Shown here: positions 1-6,130 of the stretch, piece by piece | How the letters are laid out: each line of letters opens with the position of its first letter | Numbering within the stretch: position 1 is the first letter of the stretch | Assembly: GCA_934296355.1 (NCBI GenBank) | Contig: CAKRAY010000057.1 | Coordinates: 1-8,562 of the forward strand | From: an uncultured Clostridia bacterium | GTDB lineage: Bacteria; Bacillota; Clostridia; Christensenellales; DTU072 | DNA length: 8,562 nt | Direction of reading: 5' to 3' | Notes under the pieces: generated by a model | Told to the model about the DNA's origin: nothing | What the model saw: the letters and a program-made list of their open reading frames with translations, nothing else | The model's database searches: none | Program-made: the position numbers and the translations under genes

Positions 1-8
1 TATATATG

Positions 9-128
9 ATTCTTTCCCATTCTGACTTTACAGGCGGTTGCGGGATCTCACCGCATCGGCTGTTGGGGCTGTCGGACTCGTCCGTAAAAAACGGCATTAC
101 CGCCGGTTGGCTTAGCCACCCAAAGAAT
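9..128 (-). promoter_or_regulatory. FMN riboswitch (RFN element), divergent variant
   Basis: Read on the minus strand, this stretch carries the hallmarks of the FMN aptamer in order. P1 5' strand ATTCTTT (128-122) pairs with AAAGAAT (15-9). A short P2 is TGGC-TAA-GCCA. ACCGGCGGTAA (107-97) follows, then a variable CCGT/ACGG side stem, AGTCCGACAGC, P5 with GCGG-TGAGATC-CCGC (about 56-39), and finally CCGCCTGTAAAGTCAGAATGGGA (37-15). The usual words are ACCGGCGGT, CCGCGA, CGGTGAnAnTCCG, CCGACnGTnAAAGTCnGGATG. The fold is recognisable, but core positions differ and loop L2 is only about 3 nt. FMN riboswitches control riboflavin synthesis or uptake genes in cis. The expression platform and target gene lie beyond position 1, outside the window. 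A good promoter ends about 10 nt before P1. Confidence 0.85.
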
Positions 129-138
129 ATTTTTCTTA

Positions 139-167
139 ATTTTAATTCTCGATATTCTCTTTGTCAA
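139..167 (-). promoter_or_regulatory. Promoter of the FMN riboswitch transcript
   Basis: On the minus strand TTGACA (167-162), a 17-nt spacer and TAAAAT (144-139) form a near-consensus sigma-A promoter. Its expected start site, near position 131, lies just before the 5' strand of riboswitch helix P1, so the aptamer would be the first thing transcribed. This supports the riboswitch as an expressed element. Confidence 0.75.
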
Positions 168-178
168 GCGTTTGACAA
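161..178. repeat. Inverted repeat TTGTCAA-gcgt-TTGACAA over the riboswitch -35 box
   Basis: Two perfect 7-bp arms (161-167 and 172-178) are separated by 4 nt. The left arm contains the minus-strand -35 hexamer. It may be an operator for a dimeric regulator. It could also be chance, because TTGACA-like words are favoured near promoters. Confidence 0.4.
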
Positions 179-183
179 GTAGC

Positions 184-223
184 GCGCGTTGCGCCGCTCG
201 GTTTTCGTAAGAAATCAACGCGC
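184..223. repeat. Nested hairpin between divergent promoters
   Basis: Outer arms GCGCGTT (184-190) and AACGCGC (217-223) enclose an inner TTTC-GTAA-GAAA stem. It sits between the minus-strand riboswitch promoter and the plus-strand promoter of the CofE-like gene, so neither predicted transcript contains it. If it acts at all, it acts as DNA. Confidence 0.4.
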
Positions 224-252
224 CTATGTCGCTCCCGGCGTTATTCGTTTTG

Positions 253-282
253 TTGACAAACATAGGTAAAAAATAGTATTAT
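253..282 (+). promoter_or_regulatory. Promoter of the CofE-like gene
   Basis: TTGACA (253-258), an 18-nt spacer and TATTAT (277-282) lie upstream of the gene starting at 349. The expected start near 289 leaves a leader of about 60 nt that begins just before the hairpin at 303-328. Confidence 0.65.
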
Positions 283-302
283 ATTATCATAAAAAATAAT
301 TA

Positions 303-328
303 CGTTCTCGCCTTGCGAGGCGGGAACG
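303..328 (+). promoter_or_regulatory. 5' leader hairpin of the CofE-like mRNA
   Basis: CGTTCTCGCCT (303-313) and AGGCGGGAACG (318-328) pair over 11 positions with a single G-U pair and a TGCG loop. There is no U-run after it, so it is not a simple terminator. It ends 6 nt before the ribosome binding site at 335-339 and may stabilise the mRNA end or affect ribosome access. Confidence 0.5.
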
Positions 329-348
329 ACGTTTAGGAGATGTGCATT

Positions 349-1536
349 ATGGAAAGATTAATCGGTACGGTTTCGCGCGGCATAAGAGCGCCGATAATAA
401 GACAGGGAGACGATATCGCCAAAATCGTGGTAGACAGCGTTTTGGACGCTTGCAAGAATCATAACATAACTTTAAGAGATAAAGACGTCGTGTGCGTGAC
501 GGAAGCGGTCGTAGCGAGAGCGCAAGGCAATTATGCGAGCGTGGACGACATCGCGGCGGACGTAAAGAGCAAGTTCGGCGACGCGACGGTGGGCGTTATT
601 TTCCCGATTCTCAGCCGTAACCGTTTCGCAATTTGTTTAAGAGGCATCGCGAAAGGTTTGAAAAAAATCGTGCTTATGCTCAGTTATCCTTCGGACGAAG
701 TGGGCAATCATCTCGTCGATTTGGACACGCTCGACGAAAAGGGCGTTAATCCGTGGAGCGACGTGCTTACCGAAAGTAAGTATAGAGAACTTTTCGGTTA
801 TAGAAAGCATACGTTTACCGGCGTAGATTATATCGATTACTATAAGAAACTTATCGAAGAGAGCGGTTGCGAAGCGGAAATCATCTTTGCGAACGACTGC
901 CGCGCCATTCTCGACTATACCGACAAAGTTCTTAACTGCGACATTCATACGAGAGCGAGAACGAAACGCCTTCTCAAAGCCAAAGGCGCAACGGTATACT
1001 CCCTCGACGATATACTTACTTCCTCGATAAACGGCAGCGGATTTAACGAAAAATACGGCTTGCTCGGTTCCAATAAAGCGACGGAAGACACGATAAAACT
1101 CTTCCCGCGCGACTGTCAAAAAGTCGTAGACAGAATTCAAAAAGAACTTACCGAAAAAACGGGCGCAAAAGTGGAAGCGATGATTTACGGCGACGGCGCG
1201 TTCAAAGACCCCGTGGGTAAGATTTGGGAACTCGCCGACCCGGTGGTTTCTCCCGCGTATACCTCCGGACTCGAAGGACAACCTAACGAAGTAAAACTAA
1301 AATATCTTGCCGACAACAACTTTGCCGACCTCAGCGGACAAGCGCTTAAAGACGCGATCAGCGACTATATACGCCACAAGGACGCCGATCTCGTAGGACA
1401 AATGGTTTCGCAAGGCACCACTCCGCGCAGACTTACCGACCTTATCGGCAGTCTTTGCGACCTTACCAGCGGCAGTGGCGACAAAGGCACGCCTATCGTG
1501 CTTGTTCAAGGCTATTTCGATAACTATACGAAGTAA
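349..1536 (+). CDS. CofE-like protein (coenzyme F420-0:L-glutamate ligase family)
   Basis: The 395-residue product resembles the F420_ligase family. In methanogens and actinobacteria that family adds glutamate to F420-0 with GTP. The N-terminal part shows family-like blocks: PIIRQGDD (residues 15-22), DVVCVTEAVVARAQG (46-60), and near the C-terminal third MIYGDGAFKDP (278-288). No signal peptide or membrane segment is seen, so it should be cytoplasmic. Archaeal CofE is about 250 residues, so this longer form is the one seen in gut Clostridia that generally lack the F420 pathway, and its substrate is uncertain. The start at 349 is preferred because AGGAG at 335-339 is 9 nt away; the in-frame ATG at 340 touches the Shine-Dalgarno. 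It appears monocistronic, with its own promoter and a terminator at 1552-1584. Confidence 0.75.
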   Translation: MERLIGTVSRGIRAPIIRQGDDIAKIVVDSVLDACKNHNITLRDKDVVCVTEAVVARAQGNYASVDDIAADVKSKFGDATVGVIFPILSRNRFAICLRGIAKGLKKIVLMLSYPSDEVGNHLVDLDTLDEKGVNPWSDVLTESKYRELFGYRKHTFTGVDYIDYYKKLIEESGCEAEIIFANDCRAILDYTDKVLNCDIHTRARTKRLLKAKGATVYSLDDILTSSINGSGFNEKYGLLGSNKATEDTIKLFPRDCQKVVDRIQKELTEKTGAKVEAMIYGDGAFKDPVGKIWELADPVVSPAYTSGLEGQPNEVKLKYLADNNFADLSGQALKDAISDYIRHKDADLVGQMVSQGTTPRRLTDLIGSLCDLTSGSGDKGTPIVLVQGYFDNYTK

Positions 1537-1551
1537 TTTATTAAAAAAAGG

Positions 1552-1584
1552 AAAAAGAAGCCTTTGCCGAGGCTTCTTTTTTTT
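1552..1584. terminator. Bidirectional rho-independent terminator (CofE-like gene / TetR gene)
   Basis: Arms AAAAAGAAGCC (1552-1562) and GGCTTCTTTTT (1571-1581) surround an 8-nt loop. A T-run follows on the plus strand and a T-rich run follows on the minus strand (complement of 1541-1556). It can therefore stop transcription from both convergent genes. Confidence 0.85.
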
Positions 1585-1602
1585 GTTTGCGCGATTAGTT
1601 TT

Positions 1603-2202
1603 TTATTTGAAAATGTTTAATAAGGTTTTTATTACGATTTCGCGCATCGCCTTGTAATCTATGTAGTCGTGTTTGTCGTACACGGACTCGTGCGCGAAAG
1701 ATTGTATCATATTCATTGCGAGGTGAATCTTTTCTTTGGGATTCTCTATTTGCATATTCGCGCGGGCGAACGCGTCGGATAAATTCTTGGTTACGTGTTC
1801 TTCCAAGGAAAGGAAAGCGGAGTTAACGCCGTTGTCCGTAGATTCGAGCGCGTGTAAAGCGTTATGTAAATGCGCGTTCTTTTGATGTATCTCTATAGTT
1901 TTGTCGATGATTAAGGGTATTAAGCGTTCTAAATCCAATTTATCTTCCGTAATCGTCATAATTTCCATTAACGGCTTCGACACTTCGTCTATATATATCT
2001 TAATTACATATTGTAATATATCTCTTTTATCCTTAAAGTAACTGTACACGATTCCGGTAGAAACGCCGGCGCGCTTGGCTATTTCCGCCGTGTTGGCGGC
2101 GTAGTAACCCACTTCCGCGAATACTTCGTAACTCGCGCGAATGATTCTATTCTTCTTTTCCGTGGACCTGTCTTGTTGAGGTTGCCTGATCTTTTTTTCC
2201 AT
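1603..2202 (-). CDS. TetR/AcrR-family transcriptional regulator
   Basis: The 199-residue product has the standard TetR length and layout. A basic N-terminus is followed by a helix-turn-helix of about residues 20-56, ending in TAEIAKRAGVSTGIVYSYF (38-56). This matches the family pattern, including the typical G-(I/V)-Y-x-Y-F end of the recognition helix. The C-terminal two thirds are helical and would form the dimer and an unidentified ligand pocket. Family members are usually repressors released by a small molecule. The gene is divergent from the feo operon, with 215 bp between the starts, and a 7+2+7 palindrome lies in the feo promoter spacer, so feo and self-control are plausible targets. 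Its own ribosome binding site is poor: only an AGAGA-like run further upstream is visible. Its effector and targets are inferred, not seen. Confidence 0.9.
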   Translation of the reverse strand: MEKKIRQPQQDRSTEKKNRIIRASYEVFAEVGYYAANTAEIAKRAGVSTGIVYSYFKDKRDILQYVIKIYIDEVSKPLMEIMTITEDKLDLERLIPLIIDKTIEIHQKNAHLHNALHALESTDNGVNSAFLSLEEHVTKNLSDAFARANMQIENPKEKIHLAMNMIQSFAHESVYDKHDYIDYKAMREIVIKTLLNIFK

Positions 2203-2317
2203 AATATTTGTAGTTTATATCTCTTTGGTAAAAAAAGCAAGAAAATATCAAAAATCAAGCAAAAAAATATTGCGCACAATTTTTTTGAAAAATATGAATG
2301 AAGTTTCATATTATTGC

Positions 2318-2346
2318 TTGACAAACAAGTTTGTCGGTAATATAAT
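2318..2346 (+). promoter_or_regulatory. Promoter of the feo operon
   Basis: TTGACA (2318-2323), exactly 17 nt and TATAAT (2341-2346) form a full-consensus promoter. Its expected start near 2353 leaves a leader of about 65 nt before feoA1. A promoter this strong usually needs repression, which fits the palindrome within its spacer and the nearby dyads. Confidence 0.85.
2320..2335. promoter_or_regulatory. Candidate repressor operator inside the feo promoter
   Basis: GACAAAC (2320-2326), AA, GTTTGTC (2329-2335) is a perfect 7-bp inverted repeat that starts inside the -35 box and fills most of the -35/-10 spacer. A dimer bound here would block RNA polymerase. The divergent TetR-family gene next door is the simplest candidate ligand, by inference only. 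Confidence 0.55.
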
Positions 2347-2417
2347 AAATGCGAAATTGAAATAAGTTTCATATTTTCGGACGTTAAGTTCATATCTATG
2401 AAACGAAGGAGTCGATA

Positions 2418-2630
2418 ATGCCGATTATATTAGCCCCGATGAACGTTACGCTTAAAGTAATAAGAATCGGATCCGACGAGAAGACGAAAAAGCATCTCGA
2501 AAGTTTGGGAATTACGCTCAGCAGCGAGTTATCCGTTTTAAGCAGCAGCGGCGGCACCGTTATTGTTAAAGTTAAGGACGGCAGAATCGCGCTTGACAGA
2601 GAATTGAGCGCAAAAATATTCGTAGCGTAA
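2418..2630 (+). CDS. feoA: FeoA-domain protein (first copy)
   Basis: This 70-residue cytoplasmic protein belongs to the FeoA family, small SH3-like proteins that assist the Fe(II) permease FeoB. The family pattern is visible in KVIRIGSDEKTKKHLESLGI (about residues 12-31), a helix ending in L-G-I, followed by a strand-rich half with VLSSSGGTVIVKVKDGRIAL and a closing VA. The start is fixed by AAGGAG at 2406-2411, 6 nt before the ATG. It is the first gene of the operon and lies 38 bp before a second, more canonical feoA. The two copies differ widely in sequence, so they are probably specialised and not a recent duplication. Its individual role is unknown. Confidence 0.88.
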   Translation: MPIILAPMNVTLKVIRIGSDEKTKKHLESLGITLSSELSVLSSSGGTVIVKVKDGRIALDRELSAKIFVA

Positions 2631-2668
2631 AAAATATTCAGAAAAAATATCTAAAGGAGATTGAAAAT

Positions 2669-2908
2669 ATGGAGAAAACACTTGACAATTTTGTCCTCGG
2701 CGAAAAAGGCGTCGTTAAGGCGGTCGTCGGCGAAGGCAAGATAAAAAGACGTTTGTTCGATATGGGCATTACGCCGGGCGCTGAAATCTATATGAGAAAA
2801 CGCGCGCCTCTCGGAGACCCGTTGGAGATCACTCTCAGGGGATACGAACTCACTTTGAGAAAAACGGAAGCGGTATGCGTAACGATGATAACGGAGGGCA
2901 ATAAGTAA
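2669..2908 (+). CDS. feoA: FeoA ferrous iron transport protein A (second copy)
   Basis: The 79-residue product is a textbook FeoA: GEKGVVKAV near the start, RRLFDMGITPGAEI (about residues 28-41), then RAPLGDPLEITLRGYELTLRK, ending in the typical AVCVTMI strand. These are the hallmark M-G-(I/L)-x-P-G and A-P-x-G-D-P motifs. FeoA is a small SH3-like cytoplasmic partner of FeoB, thought to modulate its GTPase or assembly. AAAGGAGA at 2653-2660 sets the start. The stop codon overlaps the feoB start by one base (TAATG at 2906-2910), which indicates translational coupling with feoB. Confidence 0.95.
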   Translation: MEKTLDNFVLGEKGVVKAVVGEGKIKRRLFDMGITPGAEIYMRKRAPLGDPLEITLRGYELTLRKTEAVCVTMITEGNK

Positions 2909-5253
2909 TGAAAAAGTTCGCTTTAGCAGGAAATCCTAACTGCGGAAAGACCACGTTATTTAACAGTTTGACCGGTTCTACGGCGCACGTAGGAAACTGG
3001 CCCGGCGTAACCGTGGACAAGCGCGAAGGTTTATATAAGAAATGCGCGGAACCCGTTCAAATCGTCGACCTTCCCGGTATCTACTCGTTATCCCCGTACA
3101 CGCCGGAAGAAGTTATCGCAAGAAACTATATTCTTGACGAAAAACCCGACTGTATCATAAACATAGTCGATGCGACTAACCTCGAACGTAACCTTTATTT
3201 GTCGACGCAAATCATGGAAATCGACGTTCCTATGGTAATCGCGCTTAACTTCATGGACGCGGTAGAAAAGAACGGCGACAAAATCGACGCGAGGGAACTC
3301 GAAAGCAGATTGGGTATCCCGGTAGTTAAAATTTCCGCTTTGAAGGAAACCGGACTTAAAGACCTTATGGATAAGGCGTACAACGAAAGCAAAAAGGTTC
3401 GTACCGGCGCCAGCGTATTGGAAAGCACGCCCATAGCGCACCTTATCGGCGACGTTACCATTGCGTTAAAAGGTCAAAACGTCAATAACCCGTTGTTCCA
3501 CGCCATTAAACTCGTAGAGAACGACAGTATAGAAGTAATAATGCATAAAGAAACGGTAGCGATGGTAGACGAATTCAAACAAACGTTTACCGACGAAGTA
3601 TTCGGTACCGATTTCGAAGCGTTGATTGCCGACGCGAGATATAAGTATATCTCCAAAAATTTCGCTTCCGTCGTAGAACGTAAGAATAAAGACAAAGTAA
3701 AAATGACTAAGTCCGATAGGGCGGACAAAGTATTGACCCATAAGATTTGGGGAATTCCCATCTTCCTGCTTATTCTTTTCGGTATTTTCCATTTAACATT
3801 CGGCGAGGACCTCTTATACTTAGGTAAGATATTCTCATTGCCCGCCCTTGCAGACTTACAACCTACTTGGTTTGTAGACGGCGAGCCTATCAATTACGGC
3901 GTAAAACTTGCGCTATGTTTCTATGACGGCGCGCTGTTCTCGCCCGGCGTTATCATTAACAATATATGGAACGATTGTATGGTAGGCGAGTTGTTCGGAC
4001 TTATTCAAGGCGCAGTCGAAAGTAGCGCTATGGCGCCGTGGGCAATCGGACTAATCAATAACGGTATAATCGACGGTTTAGGCGCGGTATTATCGTTCTT
4101 GCCCCCGATCCTCGTATTGTTCCTGTTCTTCTCGATTCTCGAAGATTCCGGATATATGGCGCGTATCGCGTTCATACTTGACAGAGCGTTCCGTAAATTC
4201 GGACTTTCCGGTAGAGCGTTCATGCCTATGATAATGGGCTTCGGTTGCTCGATTCCGGCAATGATTAACACTCGTACGCTTGCGGACGAAAAAGAAAGAA
4301 CCGCTACGGTAAGAGTAATTCCTTTCTTCTCTTGCGGCGCGAAACTTCCTATCTTGACCGCGACGGCGGGCGCAATCGTAGCGTACTTTAACGTAAGTAA
4401 CGCCGACGCTATCACGTTCGGTATGTACGTACTCGGTATGGCAACGGCGGTAGTAAGCGTACTCTTAATGAGAAGCACAACCTTGAAGGGCGAGACGCCT
4501 CCGTTCATTATGGAACTTCCGGCATACCACGCTCCACAGTTTAAGAATCTAATGGCGCATCTTTGGGATAAGACGAAGCACTTCGTAAAAAAAGCGTTTA
4601 CGATAATCCTCGCGTCCACGATAGTAATTTGGGTACTCACTCACTTCTCGTTCGATTGGCACTTGCTCAAAGACGAAGAGATTAACCAAAGTATCTTAGC
4701 GGGATTAAGCAAACTCATTCAACCTTTGTTCACGCCTCTCGGCTTCGGTAGTCAATTAGGCGAATTCGGTTGGGTGTTCGTAGTAGCGGTCGTAAGCGGA
4801 CTTATCGCGAAAGAAAACGTTATCGGAACGTTCGGCACTCTCGGCGCATGCTTGATTGCCGTTGCGAATATGCAATTCCCCGGACTTGACATCGCGGCAG
4901 AAGACGGTGTAGACGCCGTACAAGCAATGATTATGGCGACCGGAATTACCATCCCCGGACTTATCTCCTTCATTGCGTTCAACATGACTACGATTCCTTG
5001 TTTCGCCGCGGTTGCTACCGCAAAAGCGGAATTACAAGACAAGAAGCGGTACGATTTCACGTTAGTGTTCTGGTTGATTGCTTCTTACACGGTAGGAACG
5101 ATGGTATACACGATTGGTTCTTGGTGGTGGACGACCTTCATCTGGTTGGCAGTCATAGCGATAATCGTTGCGTTGATTGTTTTGAAGAACAAAGGTAAAC
5201 TCAACTTCAAAAAGATTAACTTCAAAAAGATAGCAAGAAAAGGAGCGAAATAA
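2908..5253 (+). CDS. feoB: FeoB ferrous iron permease with GTPase domain
   Basis: The 781-residue product is a complete FeoB, the Fe(II) transporter of the cytoplasmic membrane. The N-terminal G domain shows G1 GNPNCGKT (8-15), the switch I region GVTV (33-36), G3 DLPG (54-57), G4 NFMD (114-117) and a G5-like SALKETG (143-149). A helical GDI-type linker follows to about residue 275. The membrane part holds two Gate regions with the family cysteines in GFGCSIPA (Cys447) and FFSCGAKLP (Cys476), and a further conserved-looking IPC (Cys698). Length is normal for clostridial FeoB. GGAGGG at 2893-2898 sets the start. The Lys-rich C-terminal tail contains a doubled NFKKI. It is coupled to feoA2 and followed by a Cys-rich small gene. 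No feoC is seen. Confidence 0.97.
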   Translation: MKKFALAGNPNCGKTTLFNSLTGSTAHVGNWPGVTVDKREGLYKKCAEPVQIVDLPGIYSLSPYTPEEVIARNYILDEKPDCIINIVDATNLERNLYLSTQIMEIDVPMVIALNFMDAVEKNGDKIDARELESRLGIPVVKISALKETGLKDLMDKAYNESKKVRTGASVLESTPIAHLIGDVTIALKGQNVNNPLFHAIKLVENDSIEVIMHKETVAMVDEFKQTFTDEVFGTDFEALIADARYKYISKNFASVVERKNKDKVKMTKSDRADKVLTHKIWGIPIFLLILFGIFHLTFGEDLLYLGKIFSLPALADLQPTWFVDGEPINYGVKLALCFYDGALFSPGVIINNIWNDCMVGELFGLIQGAVESSAMAPWAIGLINNGIIDGLGAVLSFLPPILVLFLFFSILEDSGYMARIAFILDRAFRKFGLSGRAFMPMIMGFGCSIPAMINTRTLADEKERTATVRVIPFFSCGAKLPILTATAGAIVAYFNVSNADAITFGMYVLGMATAVVSVLLMRSTTLKGETPPFIMELPAYHAPQFKNLMAHLWDKTKHFVKKAFTIILASTIVIWVLTHFSFDWHLLKDEEINQSILAGLSKLIQPLFTPLGFGSQLGEFGWVFVVAVVSGLIAKENVIGTFGTLGACLIAVANMQFPGLDIAAEDGVDAVQAMIMATGITIPGLISFIAFNMTTIPCFAAVATAKAELQDKKRYDFTLVFWLIASYTVGTMVYTIGSWWWTTFIWLAVIAIIVALIVLKNKGKLNFKKINFKKIARKGAK
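5203..5232 (+). repeat. Tandem 15-bp repeat in the feoB tail
   Basis: AACTTCAAAAAGATT (5203-5217) is followed directly by AACTTCAAAAAGATA (5218-5232). The copies differ at one base and duplicate the peptide NFKKI in the basic C-terminal tail. The length is a multiple of three, so the frame is kept. It is probably a harmless slippage duplication. Confidence 0.8.
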
Positions 5254-5260
5254 GATAAAT

Positions 5261-5425
5261 ATGGGCGCATGGGAAATCGTAATTATTGTAGTGTGCGTAT
5301 GCATCGTCGTAGGCGTAGTCATAGGCGCGATAATACGAAAGAAAAAAGGCAAGGGAAGTTGCGATTGCGATTGTTCGAGTTGCCCCTCCTGCTCCGCTTG
5401 TAAAAAACGGGATGAAGAAAAATAA
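5261..5425 (+). CDS. FeoB-associated Cys-rich membrane protein
   Basis: This 54-residue protein starts 7 bp after the feoB stop. It has one membrane helix (about residues 4-25, with Cys12 and Cys14 inside it), a basic stop-transfer segment RKKKGKG (26-32), and a short tail with six cysteines at 34, 36, 38, 41, 44 and 47, ending in KKRDEEK. This is the architecture of the FeoB-associated Cys-rich membrane protein family. The charge pattern puts the Cys cluster in the cytoplasm, where it could bind iron or another metal near the FeoB exit; that function is inferred, not established. AGGAG at 5241-5245 is 15 nt from the ATG, longer than usual, so reinitiation after feoB is likely. The operon terminator follows at 5446. 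Confidence 0.88.
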   Translation: MGAWEIVIIVVCVCIVVGVVIGAIIRKKKGKGSCDCDCSSCPSCSACKKRDEEK

Positions 5426-5445
5426 AATAACTAATGATAAAAAAA

Positions 5446-5477
5446 GGAAGCCTTGTTGCAAGGCTTCCGTTTTTTTT
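5446..5477. terminator. Bidirectional rho-independent terminator (feo operon / DUF308-like gene)
   Basis: GGAAGCCTTG (5446-5455), TTG loop, CAAGGCTTCC (5459-5468) is a perfect 10-bp stem. On the plus strand G and eight T follow; on the minus strand a T-run from the A-tract at 5439-5445 follows. It serves both convergent units. Confidence 0.92.
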
Positions 5478-5491
5478 ATTTGCTTCGAGAA

Positions 5492-6076
5492 TCAGTAAGC
5501 GATTAAATCGATTGTTCCGACCGCGATAGCCAAGCCGCCGAAGATATAGAAGCAAATGCCATCGGAAGCGGAACTCACTTCGCTGAGCGCGAGCAACGCG
5601 ATAAGCACGCCGGTAATCATCGCTACAATCGCTAAAACGATATCGAAAACTTGCAAACTCTTACTGCGAGGACGGATAATGAATCTGATAAGAATAGCCA
5701 AACCGTACGCCGCGATTAACGAGCCGAGCAAGATTATGAACCATTTTTGTACCGAAGAAGAGAATACCATAAGAAGTATGCCCGCCACGAATACTACCAA
5801 GCCGAGTAAGAAATAGATTATAACCGAGTTATCGATTTTCTTACCGGAAATCATTTTACGGAAATTGCTGATCGCTATGAAGAATCCGCCTACGATGAAG
5901 ACTACGGATATAACGGTGAGGGCGATTGCGGAAACGCTTCTTCTTTCAGTGACTAAAAGTATGCCTACGACAGCGAGAATCGCGCCGAAAAGCCTTACTG
6001 CGGTGTTGCTTAAAGGCGAACGTTTAGCCGTAGCCGCGGCAGAATTTGCGGTGGTCGCTTTTTGTTTTGTTGCCAT
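5492..6076 (-). CDS. HdeD/DUF308-like multi-helix membrane protein
   Basis: The 194-residue product begins with a polar Ala/Thr/Lys-rich stretch (about 1-24) and then has six predicted membrane helices, roughly at residues 27-43, 49-70, 83-105, 110-131, 141-164 and 172-192. Helices contain small-residue patterns such as GAILAVVGILLV and GLVVFVAGILLMV repeated in pairs, which resembles the duplicated helix units of the HdeD/DUF308 family. Members are of unknown biochemical role; E. coli HdeD is linked to acid stress. The assignment rests on topology and composition, not on a diagnostic motif. AAAGGAG (6093-6087) lies 10 nt before the ATG, and a clear promoter is at 6131-6159. It is convergent with, and functionally unlinked to, the feo operon as far as the sequence shows. 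Confidence 0.75.
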   Translation of the reverse strand: MATKQKATTANSAAATAKRSPLSNTAVRLFGAILAVVGILLVTERRSVSAIALTVISVVFIVGGFFIAISNFRKMISGKKIDNSVIIYFLLGLVVFVAGILLMVFSSSVQKWFIILLGSLIAAYGLAILIRFIIRPRSKSLQVFDIVLAIVAMITGVLIALLALSEVSSASDGICFYIFGGLAIAVGTIDLIAY

Positions 6077-6130
6077 AATGTTTTGTCTCCTTTATTTATA
6101 AGTTTTTTTACAAAAGATATTGCGTTGAAT

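Larger units (their letters stand above)
2291..2402. repeat. Three phased ATATGAA/TTCATAT dyads in the feo control region
   Basis: Copy 1 is AATATGAA-(6 nt)-TTCATATT (2291-2312), with perfect arms. Copy 2 is TGAAA-taag-TTTCA with partly matching flanks (about 2354-2377). Copy 3 is TTCATA-tc-TATGAA (2389-2402), perfect. The word AAGTTTCATATT occurs exactly at 2301-2312 and 2365-2376, with a degenerate form at 2386-2397. These offsets of 64 and 21 bp are close to six and two turns of DNA, so the sites face the same side. They look like operators for an unidentified regulator. Confidence 0.55.

Noticed and set aside
9..128. Cobalamin, TPP or ZTP riboswitch
   Set aside because: Some short words looked similar at first, but the ordered ACCGGCGGTAA, GCGGTGAGATCCCGC and TAAAGTCnGnATGGGA blocks with a closing P1 match only the FMN element.
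48..263. 71-codon minus-strand open frame
   Set aside because: It overlaps the riboswitch core and its promoter, has no ribosome binding site, and its C-terminal text is just translated FMN aptamer.
340..348. ATG at 340 as the start of the CofE-like gene
   Set aside because: It abuts the AGGAG at 335-339 with no spacing; ATG 349 has a 9-nt spacing and gives a better N-terminus.
637..1281. 214-codon minus-strand frame inside the CofE-like gene
   Set aside because: It is antisense to a clear coding gene, has no family resemblance, and shows the Phe/Arg/Val-rich look of a shadow frame.
2079..2393. 104-codon minus-strand frame upstream of and overlapping the TetR start
   Set aside because: It runs through the feo promoter and dyads and overlaps the helix-turn-helix coding part in another frame; no ribosome binding site.
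5062..5555. Several minus-strand frames across the feoB end, the Cys-rich gene and the terminator
   Set aside because: They read through a perfect terminator hairpin and are antisense to well-supported genes.
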